59,075 nucleotides of DNA, from IMG/VR virus record IMGVR_UViG_3300010885_033671, positions 1-59,075 of that record, one strand, 5' to 3'. Positions 1 to 8,946 of the stretch are shown piece by piece. The notes beneath the pieces are model-generated. The model was not told where the DNA came from. It did no database searches and was given only the letters and a program-made list of their open reading frames with translations. The stretch's first letter is position 1. Every line of letters begins with the position of its first letter. The translations under genes and the position numbers were made by a program. The stretch is from a virus.

Positions 1-1248
1 AACAGTATTATCTACAACATACTCTTGAGTAAACGTACAAGGGCCACTATCAGAAATTGTTAAAGTGTAAGTGTCCGATGGTAATCCATTAAATGTCCAA
101 CTAGTAAAACTTCCTGTAATAACAGTTGGATTACCTAATGAATCCGTTAATGTATAAGTGTATGGTGGTGAACCTCCATATATAATAACTTTAATTTTAC
201 CCGAACTATCATTACATACTGAATTTGTAATATTAACAGACGTTACGGTTAACCCACCAGGTGTTAATAAAGTTGTTGACGAAGTAAAACTACATAATCC
301 CGAGTCAGTTACATGTACTGAAAACATTCCTGCAGGAACACCAACAAAAGTATAAGAAGTTGCAAAACTAACCGCAACTGTTCCATTTGAACCTGAATAA
401 TAAAACGGAGCAGTCCCACCTGTTATTGTCACGGTTACTTCACCGTCAGAAGCGAAACAACTTGGAGTTACAACAGTAAACGCACCTAATCCAATGGGGG
501 GTACTGTATTAACTGTAACACCACTACTTTGAGCACACCCCGAACTATCTGTAACAGTAACACTATAAGGTCCAGCAGTTAAACCCGTTATTGATTGTAA
601 TGTTCCACCGTTACTCCATAAATAAGTGTAAGGTGGTACACCTGTTAATCCTGTGATATAAATAGCACCTGAATTAACGGCACATCCCGCATCATTAATA
701 ACATATAAACCAATTTCAAGAGGACTTGATTCTTTAATAATACATGTCTCAGATTTACCCGTACATCCTCCTCCGTCATCCGCAATCACATAATATGTTC
801 CTCCTGATAAAGAACCAAAACTATAAGATTCTGTAAAACTTGTTCCTGAAGTTATATAACCTGAACTATATTCATATAAATAAAATTTAGCTTCGGAATA
901 CATGTTGGTTGTAGTAGCAGTTAAGGCTCCGTTATTTAAACCACATACAGTATTTGTCTCACTTGTAATACTCACACAAGTCCCTGTGGAAATATTTACG
1001 TTCACCGCTAATGTCGTATTTGTCGGGGAACAACTATCAATGATGTTGAACGAGTATGTCCCACCTGATAACCCTGTTTGAGTATAATTACTAACTCCAG
1101 GTCCCAAAAAGATGGTTCCTATAAAAGGACTAATCCATTCAATACTGTAATCAGGAGCACTACCTGCAATATCAATGCTAAACGCACCCGATAAATCATT
1201 TAAACAGTCACCTGTTATACTATTTGTATAAGTCAATAAACAAGACAT
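1..1248 (-). CDS. Partial tail/adhesin protein made of SprB-like repeats (3' end outside window)
   Basis: An open frame runs without a stop from an ATG at 1248 to the window edge, giving 416 visible residues (N-terminus MSCLLTYTNSITGDC). It consists of about five repeats of 75-90 residues. Each has a Cys near its start, a PPYTYLW-like strand, a TGLTAGPYS-like turn and a VTVTDSSGC-like end. This is the pattern of the SprB repeat of flavobacterial gliding-motility adhesins, an Ig-like beta fold. The ATG overlaps the stop of the upstream gene (TAATG), so it is the last visible gene of the appendage operon that starts at 14001. Its place after baseplate and appendage genes suggests a tail fibre or virion decoration that contacts the host surface; that role is inferred. 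The downstream C-terminus, where a receptor-binding tip might lie, is not in the window. Confidence 0.75.
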   Translation of the reverse strand, partial: MSCLLTYTNSITGDCLNDLSGAFSIDIAGSAPDYSIEWISPFIGTIFLGPGVSNYTQTGLSGGTYSFNIIDSCSPTNTTLAVNVNISTGTCVSITSETNTVCGLNNGALTATTTNMYSEAKFYLYEYSSGYITSGTSFTESYSFGSLSGGTYYVIADDGGGCTGKSETCIIKESSPLEIGLYVINDAGCAVNSGAIYITGLTGVPPYTYLWSNGGTLQSITGLTAGPYSVTVTDSSGCAQSSGVTVNTVPPIGLGAFTVVTPSCFASDGEVTVTITGGTAPFYYSGSNGTVAVSFATSYTFVGVPAGMFSVHVTDSGLCSFTSSTTLLTPGGLTVTSVNITNSVCNDSSGKIKVIIYGGSPPYTYTLTDSLGNPTVITGSFTSWTFNGLPSDTYTLTISDSGPCTFTQEYVVDNTV

Positions 1249-4200
1249 TAACTACATAAGATTTTAAAGTTTATTCCAACATTCAGTTTAAAATTAATAC
1301 CATTAGTTAATTGTGAACATGATTGGTTGTATACAATAACTGTGTTGGTATTTGTTAAATAATAACCATAACCATTATCTTCTAAACTGTTCAAAGCAAT
1401 TAAAAGACCCGAATTCCATTGTGAAGTTGTTGGTGTACTATAAATAGGACTACTATATCCAATCCCATTAAAGAATGAATACCTCACCACACTATAATCA
1501 TTTAACTGTAAGTCAACAAACCATTCGGTTGTCATTCCGTTAAAATCACAATCATTTAAACTATAACTATTAGCGGTTAAATAATTAGTTAATAATTGAC
1601 CTAACACACCTCCAAAATCCTGAATCGTTGGGTTATTGGTCCATGGATAAATAGGACATTCAACCGACTCTAACGGACAATCATAATCAAATAGATTTGA
1701 TATTATTGAACATGGTTTACATGGAACTTTAATTAATTGACAACCCTCTTGTCTTCTCCAAACAAATTTTTGTCTATGAAAAATTGAGTTTTCAAGTTTA
1801 ACACCTGTATTCCAAATAGTGGTTGCTGGAACCATTTGTTCAATTAATCTAATCCAATAATCACCTAAACCGTTAACATATTCCATCATAGTTTTATATG
1901 TGAAATTGTCATTTGGTATCCCGATTGTTTCGTCTGATTGTAAGTATCTCCAAAAAATAGACTCCAATGTTGGGTATCCCCCTGTCTTTCCGTTAGATGA
2001 GAATTGTCTGTTTCTAACATTGATAGTATTCAACCAAAACGTTTGAGCAAACTCAAAGAAAGTTTTTCTTTTTGGTTGTGGGTTAATTTCAGTCCAATCC
2101 ACACCTCCTATACTTGGATATGGTGAATACGGTTTTGGGTCACAATATGTTGGGGTAACGTAATTTAATCCTTCATTAGGTATTGGGTAATTATATTGTT
2201 GTGACATATACCATATGTCATAAGCGATACCTTGAGCAGGATTCATAAACAAATCCACATTTTTAACGTTCAAGACTAAACGTTCATCTGAGGTATAATA
2301 TCTGGCATTAAAATTACCATCAAGATTACTTCTAATACCTACTTCATTATCAACCCAACTTTTATTATTATCAATCGCTTTTGTTAATTGGTAACCTAAA
2401 TTCATAAATGGGAATTTTCGGTATCTATTTAGATATTCTTGACCATAAGAATATGGCATTAAAACTGTTTGATAATTAGGGTTATTACCTACAAAAATAC
2501 TATTTGTTAAATCAACTTGTTCAGGAGCTCTGTGTTGTGGTGTTTGTTCAAACCATCCACTACCCATTTGGAAAAAGTAACTTTCTGAATTAGTCGGTGT
2601 CATGGGAAACCCATAACTATCCATTGGGTATTCATCTATGGTGATGTTAACATCTTGTATATCACTAGTTGTTGTGAATCCAGTATATGGTAAACCAAAG
2701 ATAGAGTATATGTCTGTAGAATCCAAAATAGGTATCTGTTGGACATATGTACCACCTGAGATTTGAGCAAATTGAGTATTAAATTGATTTAAATTAATTT
2801 TTTGGTCTGCCAAATAAACATGTTCATTAAATTCAATTAATGCTTCGGGAGCACCAATCAATCTTAATAAAATTTCAATAGATTTTCTTGTTCCTTTAGA
2901 TTTAAATAGATAAGCAGAGTTTAATATTAAATTTCTATAGTATTGGTAATTTAATGAGTCGGGTGTTTGTTCTTGAGATACTCCAGGGTAAACCGATGTG
3001 TTACTATTTTTCTCCCCAAACACAGAATTTAATAATTCAGTTTCAGATATTGGTGAAATGTTTGTGGCCCATCCAAGAGTTTGTGCCAAATTTTTAAGTA
3101 ATTGTGATGGTATGTCATTACCAACATTATAATTAACCGAGGTCATGAATGATAATGCGGTGATATATTTTTTAATATCATCAAAACTTTTACCGTAAAC
3201 TTGTAATACCTTTTCAACTTTATGTTCCGAAGTATCAAACTCTTTAAAAGCCCCCGTTGTTAAAAATCTAGAAACTAAATTTGTTTTATATAAATCAAAA
3301 GAATCACTTACATCGTTAATAATTGTCAAATAACTTGAGAACGCTTTAGTAACAATGTCAATATTCCAACTACCATATAATGGCCATGTGGTATTCAAAT
3401 TTTGTATATAATAAGTACCGTCCTCATTTTCTCTCGGAACTTTAAATACCGATGTGTATTTAGGAGTAACGTTTCGGTTTAATAAGAAATTTTCAACCTC
3501 ATCAAGTTCTTCGTTAAATACTTTATTAACCTCCATGTCATTTGGTCTAATGACCAAGTTTTCATTAGTGATGGGTTCACCTGAGAATGGGTTTCCAGTA
3601 ACATATACTTTTAATGTTCCGTTAGTTAATCCCGTAGTTGGGACAATACCTGTGACGTTATACCCGTCACCTTTAAAATATAATGAGTATTTTGTATATT
3701 GAAGTGTCATGTCTCTTAATGGTGAAACTTGTACTTCCTTTAATTGTAAATTTCTTGTTGAGTTAGTTGTAAAATCAACATCAAATGGATTACGTAATCT
3801 TGTTACGTCTAAATCAAAACTAGTTTCATCATCAGTGATATTATAAACAATATTAACCGCAGTAGGACCTGAAACATAATTAGACCCCATGTATGTAGAT
3901 TCAATACCTGCAGGGAAATAACTAATGATTGTTGTAATAGATGCTGACATCCTTTTACTCATTGACCCATACATTGTGAAGTTAGTAACCTGACTTAAGT
4001 CAAAGTTAGGGTAAACTTTAAAATTATTCTCAACAATTGATTTTGATTGATTAATACTATTAATCCCTAATGAATCTAAATTAATAGGGTCCGAAAAAGT
4101 ACCTGTACTAAAAGTTCTATTAGTTTTTTCATTAGTTGACGTTATAAAATTAAAATTTCCTTGCGTAAGACCTCCTCCCGCAACAAGTTGTAGTCCAACT

Positions 4201-4268
4201 AAGTTGTCAGAGAATGTACCAGCACCTGTTGCTGATTGTGGTGGACAAGTATATTTTTTAACCGCCAT
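1248..4268 (-). CDS. Large tail/baseplate structural protein with a gpI-like segment
   Basis: This protein of 1006 residues has a Gly/Ser/Thr-rich, beta-looking N-terminal third, then a mixed middle region. At about residues 450-466 it has a KSKGTRKSIEILLRLIG stretch resembling the KGT(P)..I...L signature of phage P2 gpI-type baseplate proteins. The C-terminal part has a Cys cluster at about 843-870 (CQLIKVPCKPC followed by further Cys), which could bind metal or form disulfides. Its start overlaps the stop of the preceding gene by one base (TAATG), as does its own stop with the SprB-repeat gene, so translation is probably coupled. It is likely a virion protein linking baseplate and fibres. 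The exact role is not recognised and the gpI resemblance is short. Confidence 0.6.
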   Translation of the reverse strand: MAVKKYTCPPQSATGAGTFSDNLVGLQLVAGGGLTQGNFNFITSTNEKTNRTFSTGTFSDPINLDSLGINSINQSKSIVENNFKVYPNFDLSQVTNFTMYGSMSKRMSASITTIISYFPAGIESTYMGSNYVSGPTAVNIVYNITDDETSFDLDVTRLRNPFDVDFTTNSTRNLQLKEVQVSPLRDMTLQYTKYSLYFKGDGYNVTGIVPTTGLTNGTLKVYVTGNPFSGEPITNENLVIRPNDMEVNKVFNEELDEVENFLLNRNVTPKYTSVFKVPRENEDGTYYIQNLNTTWPLYGSWNIDIVTKAFSSYLTIINDVSDSFDLYKTNLVSRFLTTGAFKEFDTSEHKVEKVLQVYGKSFDDIKKYITALSFMTSVNYNVGNDIPSQLLKNLAQTLGWATNISPISETELLNSVFGEKNSNTSVYPGVSQEQTPDSLNYQYYRNLILNSAYLFKSKGTRKSIEILLRLIGAPEALIEFNEHVYLADQKINLNQFNTQFAQISGGTYVQQIPILDSTDIYSIFGLPYTGFTTTSDIQDVNITIDEYPMDSYGFPMTPTNSESYFFQMGSGWFEQTPQHRAPEQVDLTNSIFVGNNPNYQTVLMPYSYGQEYLNRYRKFPFMNLGYQLTKAIDNNKSWVDNEVGIRSNLDGNFNARYYTSDERLVLNVKNVDLFMNPAQGIAYDIWYMSQQYNYPIPNEGLNYVTPTYCDPKPYSPYPSIGGVDWTEINPQPKRKTFFEFAQTFWLNTINVRNRQFSSNGKTGGYPTLESIFWRYLQSDETIGIPNDNFTYKTMMEYVNGLGDYWIRLIEQMVPATTIWNTGVKLENSIFHRQKFVWRRQEGCQLIKVPCKPCSIISNLFDYDCPLESVECPIYPWTNNPTIQDFGGVLGQLLTNYLTANSYSLNDCDFNGMTTEWFVDLQLNDYSVVRYSFFNGIGYSSPIYSTPTTSQWNSGLLIALNSLEDNGYGYYLTNTNTVIVYNQSCSQLTNGINFKLNVGINFKILCS

Positions 4269-5176
4269 TATTGTGTAATGTTTGTAAAGTTTTTACTAAA
4301 ATCAATATTATCCCCTCTATCTTGTCTAACCTCATACAACAACTCATTAAATTGGTCTCTAATTTCATACAAGTTGTATTGTTTGTAGATGTTATTTTGA
4401 CTATCGTATAATGTGTAGATACCATCATCAATTGATTTAGTTTGATTACCAAATAATGCAATTGCTAACGTTGAGAAGTCATGTTCTGCAATCTCAACAT
4501 CTAATGTTATTGGATTGAAGAATGTATTTGTAATAATAATACTTTGGTCGGGTTGACCAATATACGGAATAGAATTCGGTTTATTTGTTGGTGCCGAAGA
4601 TGGTGATAAGGTACAAAATATTAAATTAGTATTATTATCAGTATATCTATATCTAATAGCTTTCTGTGATGTGTTAGTTAAATTTTGAACAACAGGTTCA
4701 CAAAAGAAAGATGAGGTAATCAATCTAAAAAAGTTAGGGATTTTAGTCCCGTCAGAATTTAAGTATTCAATTCTAAATCCAACTAAACCTTGGTTAATAA
4801 ATTTATTTCTATATTGTGTTGGGACTGAGTTTAAGTCAATTACAACCCCTCTAACATTAGGTAATGCCGATAAAACCCCACAATCTAAAATCGTAGTTCT
4901 AATTTGAGCAGGTCTAATCAATAATGTGTAGATACCAATCTTATTAAATTGGTCCGCAGGTAATTTTAAGTTGTATAACCCACCTAAAATTTCAATACCT
5001 GCATTACCTCCCGTATCAGCATTATTAAAATATGGTTTTAAAATAGACGGAGCGTCTAATTTAGTTAACACAAAATTATCAGTCTCATCTCTTGATGGGG
5101 TGTAGTTTAAGATGATGTCCACATCTTCGGGTGATACATCAGCTGGTCTTATTGTTCCGTATGTTCCTGTTGCCAT
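4268..5176 (-). CDS. Unknown tail-operon structural protein
   Basis: The 302-residue product is not a recognised family. It has no signal peptide or membrane segment. The N-terminus is charged and contains DVSPEDVDIILNYTPSRDE. The rest is rich in Asn, Thr, Ile and Tyr with alternating hydrophobic residues, as in beta-structured phage appendage proteins. It sits between a PKD-domain protein and the gpI-like protein, separated by one base upstream and overlapping by one base downstream (TAATG). Assignment as a virion structural protein rests on this context and composition only. Confidence 0.55.
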   Translation of the reverse strand: MATGTYGTIRPADVSPEDVDIILNYTPSRDETDNFVLTKLDAPSILKPYFNNADTGGNAGIEILGGLYNLKLPADQFNKIGIYTLLIRPAQIRTTILDCGVLSALPNVRGVVIDLNSVPTQYRNKFINQGLVGFRIEYLNSDGTKIPNFFRLITSSFFCEPVVQNLTNTSQKAIRYRYTDNNTNLIFCTLSPSSAPTNKPNSIPYIGQPDQSIIITNTFFNPITLDVEIAEHDFSTLAIALFGNQTKSIDDGIYTLYDSQNNIYKQYNLYEIRDQFNELLYEVRQDRGDNIDFSKNFTNITQ

Positions 5177-5177
5177 A

Positions 5178-6365
5178 TTATATATTAATTACATTAAAGA
5201 ATTTGTATCCGTATTTTTCAAGGTCTCCAACATTATCAACTTCACCTAATCTCTCCAACCTTTCTAAAACAGAGTTCTTCCCTCGTTCTATAAATACATT
5301 GGATTGTATTTCTGCTTCATCAATTACGTTTAATAATACCTCATTTTTTGTTATTGCCGAACAAACCATCATGTCAGGTGTCATCCCTGATGAATAAACC
5401 GTAAAAATTGTTGTTCCGTCATTATAATCATAGTAGTTAATGTCATTAATTGTATAGGCAGTATATAAGTTATCCACAGATGGACCCCAAAATGTTCCAA
5501 TACTCCCTGACGTTCCTGTTACCTGTACTCCAAGTTTGTACTTACCTGAAAATCTTGTTGGGTCGTACTTACTTCCATATTGAACTAAATCACTCATGGT
5601 TGAATTTGTATACCCTGTAACTAAGAATGGTACTGTTGTATAATTGTAACTTGATTGGTCATATATATCACAATTAGAATCTCCTGTGAATATGTAATCA
5701 TACATTAATGGTGTTCCTGTCCAATTACCTCCTGATGGGTAAAAATAGGCAGTCCCATTAGGGTTGGTTGCAACAACATTTGTGAACGGAACTGTGACAT
5801 CTTTTTTAATTACATTATAACCCCAAGGACTCATCCCCGACATTGTTATCGTATAAACACCCGCAGACGCGTAAGTATGACTGTAATAACTCGGAGAAGT
5901 AGTACTAACTATTTCACTTGGTGAACTATCCCCCCAATCAATCTGATAGGTGGCAAAGGCAAGATATTTTTTAAATTCTGTATCTGATGTATTATAAAAA
6001 TAATATGTAAACGGGTCGTATGTTGTTGCAGAAAACAAAAAGTTTGTCATGGTATCTTTTTGAGTAACCATTCCGTCAAATACCGAATAATATCCAATAT
6101 CAACCGTATTCTCAGTAAGAAAAATTGGTAGAGTTAAACCTGTTAATAAAGATGTCCCATCTGTACCACCTGTCAAGACTTGAGTCATTGATGAATAAAC
6201 ATAGGTAAATCCAGTGTATTGACTTGTCGTTGTTGTTGTGGTTGTATCACAACATGGGTCTCCACTTAAATTAAATTGAGAATACCCCGCATTATACGGT
6301 GTCGTGAATAAATCCCCACGAATAACTTCAGGTGAAATTCGTATACTGTAATATCTATCGTCCAT
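5178..6365 (-). CDS. Tail-operon protein with a PKD-like domain and a Thr tract
   Basis: The product has 395 residues. At about 140-172 it has YQIDWGDSSPSE followed by YSHTYASAGVYTITMSG, the classic PKD/Ig-like signature (WGDG..S..HTYA..G.YT). PKD domains are common in Bacteroidota surface proteins and bind or space other domains. A run of seven Thr after CCD at about residues 40-46 looks like a flexible linker, and the tail sheath in this window carries a similar one. The start overlaps the stop of the previous gene (TAATG). It is probably a virion surface or fibre-attachment protein; the ligand is unknown. Confidence 0.6.
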   Translation of the reverse strand: MDDRYYSIRISPEVIRGDLFTTPYNAGYSQFNLSGDPCCDTTTTTTTSQYTGFTYVYSSMTQVLTGGTDGTSLLTGLTLPIFLTENTVDIGYYSVFDGMVTQKDTMTNFLFSATTYDPFTYYFYNTSDTEFKKYLAFATYQIDWGDSSPSEIVSTTSPSYYSHTYASAGVYTITMSGMSPWGYNVIKKDVTVPFTNVVATNPNGTAYFYPSGGNWTGTPLMYDYIFTGDSNCDIYDQSSYNYTTVPFLVTGYTNSTMSDLVQYGSKYDPTRFSGKYKLGVQVTGTSGSIGTFWGPSVDNLYTAYTINDINYYDYNDGTTIFTVYSSGMTPDMMVCSAITKNEVLLNVIDEAEIQSNVFIERGKNSVLERLERLGEVDNVGDLEKYGYKFFNVINI

Positions 6366-7162
6366 TATGGGTTAACATATTCATACCATTTTATCGGTGT
6401 TCCCGTACCTATTCGGTTATCTAAATAATTAAACACTTCATAAGTTTTTGTTGTGTAATCTAAAACCACTTTGTTATAAAAATAACGGCTAGCGTCAAAG
6501 TTGAATTTATCAGGTAACGATGATTGTGGTTCGTTCATCATCTTAACAAAGACACCTAATCTACCGTCAAAGAATTTTGCGGTCATATAAAAAGTATCAA
6601 TGTTAAGGAATAATTCATTTTTTAACCAATAAATAAAAAACCCTTCCTTATCTCCAACAAAATCTAATTTATATGATGGTATTCTAATATTAACATTAGG
6701 GGTTAGTGGTGAAATACTTACATTTTCAGTCGCACCTTGTTGTACAGGTATTATAATTGTAAAATAATTTGTTTGACTTTGGGCTTCTTTAGTATCGTAA
6801 AAATCAAGTTTAAAAAATGACTTAGTAAATGGTTTGGTGTAGTAATACACTTCATCAGCTTGAAATCCTTCAGCTAAATAACTATTAACCCAATCAGTTG
6901 ATGTTGACGCACTAACATTACTTGACACCCCACTATAAAAATAAAAATCATATTTTATTGCGGTTTCTTCATAAGGAATATAAGAATTATGACTAAATCT
7001 TAAAATTTCAAAATCTTTAGGGACTCCAATAATATCAACTAAAACTTCTTCCTCATACAGTTCAATACTATCATCTCTACCATAAAAATCCCATTTAATT
7101 TCTATTGGTAAATCAATTGTTTTGTTTCCTTTTGGAATGGTAAATAAAAATTTATTACTCAC
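6365..7162 (-). CDS. Unknown tail-operon structural protein
   Basis: The 265-residue protein is unrecognised. Aromatic residues are abundant (many Tyr and Phe), and the first 60 residues alternate polar and hydrophobic residues around IPKGNKTIDLPIEIKWDFYG, suggesting a beta-rich fold. There is no signal peptide or transmembrane helix. It overlaps the upstream gene by 8 bases and the downstream gene by one base, so it is translated as part of the appendage operon. A role in the baseplate periphery or fibre attachment is inferred only from location. Confidence 0.5.
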   Translation of the reverse strand: MSNKFLFTIPKGNKTIDLPIEIKWDFYGRDDSIELYEEEVLVDIIGVPKDFEILRFSHNSYIPYEETAIKYDFYFYSGVSSNVSASTSTDWVNSYLAEGFQADEVYYYTKPFTKSFFKLDFYDTKEAQSQTNYFTIIIPVQQGATENVSISPLTPNVNIRIPSYKLDFVGDKEGFFIYWLKNELFLNIDTFYMTAKFFDGRLGVFVKMMNEPQSSLPDKFNFDASRYFYNKVVLDYTTKTYEVFNYLDNRIGTGTPIKWYEYVNP

Positions 7163-8945
7163 AATTATCTGATATTGGTTCTGCGATTATGGTTTGTTCT
7201 TTATAATTAGTTCCTTCAGGGATTATTCTGAAAATAATGTTTTTAAACGGGTAATGAGTACCATTTAAAAATGGATAATTAACACCTATTCCTGTACTAT
7301 CAATAAAACCATATGGATATAAATCTCTCCATATAAATAAATTCTGTGTTGTTGAGAAATGAGCGTAATCGGGTATTCCGACCACATTAACAGGGTTTCC
7401 ATTTTCAATATAATCCGAAAATACTTTTGTAGTTAAGACGTGGTGAGGTTGATAATAATATCCAAGTTGATTTGATGGTGTTGTACCAATTCTAAATGAA
7501 AAGGGATTGTACCTTAATTTATGAAATAGATTTGAGATAACTCTTTCACTTTGTTCGTAGTCGTTCCATTCACAATAATCCCCATCAATTATTTCACCTT
7601 CATTTAGTGATTTAATATAAGTAAAGGTAATTGGTCCTCCACCTGGTCCATATCCAACACTTTCCGAAGTACTATAAGTACCGACAGATAAATTAGCATC
7701 CGAGTTTGAATTTGAATTACTCCACCAACTACTAGGTTGACCTAATGAATTTAATGGTAAATTAAAATCGTAACCTTGTTTTAAACCATAATATCCACCT
7801 GTACTATTAGGAATTCCAAACATCCACCCAAAATAACCTTTATAAACAACCGTAAAATATAATTCAGTGATTGGTCTTTTTTGATTATCTCTAATAGGAT
7901 TAACTAAAATGTCTTTATTAAAAGATAAAGTATATGATTGTGAACCTTCTTTAATTGAAACTCTTGCGGTTTGAGTTGGGGTATATCCACTACTTTCGTA
8001 TTTTTTCTTTTCTCCAAAGATGTTTTGTTCAAACCCCGCTTTGACTAAAACCGCATTATCAGAATTAGTTAATATCTTGTTTCGTCTAACATAGTATGTA
8101 GAAATAGTGTCATCAACACTATCCCTAATAATTATTCGTTTAGCAGTTCCCGTAGTTCCGTTATTAAATGTGGTTCCTAAATACCCAACATTGATAAGAT
8201 TAAAAACATAAAGGTCACTATCAAAAGTACTATTACCTAATGAATCTATTTGAAAAATGTCTTCCCCATTATAATTAATACTTAGTTTAACCGAATCCCC
8301 GACTGACATCCCATGTTTAACAGGACATCTAAATGAAACGGTATTTATTCCTTTATATACCGTGTTTTCAATAATAAACGGTATCCCGTCACCAACTATC
8401 CAATTTAAAACAGTGTTTGTTTTTTTATCCGTTGCGGTCATAGGTTTTGTATAATCGTTTTCATACGCATAACTCATATAAAAATTCCAATTATAACTTG
8501 ATGCACTTTTAGGTATAAAATTTAAATGTTGATTCGGTGGTTGGGTATAACCAGGTACATTATAATCTGTTCTAATAAAATCAAATTCATTATATTGTGG
8601 TAATCCTGTCCAAGAAACTGACAACGGATTAGGTAACCCACATGATGCAATTGCTGCGGTCTCAGCATTTAAATAATATAAATTATTTTCAAATGGTGGA
8701 TAATTAGTGAACCCTGAATAAGCATTTTCAAAAAGTAAGGAGAACTTACAAGTTGGTCTAATAATGTCTGAGTTTTGTCTTTCATCGTTAAAAACTTGTT
8801 CTAAGTCAACATCAATACTTCTATCAAACTCAACATTTTCTTTTGTTGTTTGTATTAATGGAACCTCAAACAACAATGTTGTGTCAGGGGCCGATTTATA
8901 CCTTAACGAACCTAATATAACTCTTGTATCTTGTCTATTCCCCAT
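7155..8945 (-). CDS. Unknown large tail-operon structural protein
   Basis: The protein has 596 residues and no family I recognise. It starts MGNRQDTRVILGSLRYKS. It is rich in Asn, Ser, Gly and Tyr with Gly-rich turns (VGYGPGGGPITFTY at about 430), as in fibre or baseplate-appendage proteins. There is no signal peptide or membrane segment. It follows the 1684-residue protein with one base between stop and start and overlaps the next gene by 8 bases. A structural role is inferred from operon context. Confidence 0.5.
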   Translation of the reverse strand: MGNRQDTRVILGSLRYKSAPDTTLLFEVPLIQTTKENVEFDRSIDVDLEQVFNDERQNSDIIRPTCKFSLLFENAYSGFTNYPPFENNLYYLNAETAAIASCGLPNPLSVSWTGLPQYNEFDFIRTDYNVPGYTQPPNQHLNFIPKSASSYNWNFYMSYAYENDYTKPMTATDKKTNTVLNWIVGDGIPFIIENTVYKGINTVSFRCPVKHGMSVGDSVKLSINYNGEDIFQIDSLGNSTFDSDLYVFNLINVGYLGTTFNNGTTGTAKRIIIRDSVDDTISTYYVRRNKILTNSDNAVLVKAGFEQNIFGEKKKYESSGYTPTQTARVSIKEGSQSYTLSFNKDILVNPIRDNQKRPITELYFTVVYKGYFGWMFGIPNSTGGYYGLKQGYDFNLPLNSLGQPSSWWSNSNSNSDANLSVGTYSTSESVGYGPGGGPITFTYIKSLNEGEIIDGDYCEWNDYEQSERVISNLFHKLRYNPFSFRIGTTPSNQLGYYYQPHHVLTTKVFSDYIENGNPVNVVGIPDYAHFSTTQNLFIWRDLYPYGFIDSTGIGVNYPFLNGTHYPFKNIIFRIIPEGTNYKEQTIIAEPISDNCE

Positions 8946-8946
8946 A

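Noticed and set aside
158-355. Plus-strand open frame of 65 codons
   Set aside because: It lies opposite the strongly coding SprB-repeat gene and has no recognisable protein features.
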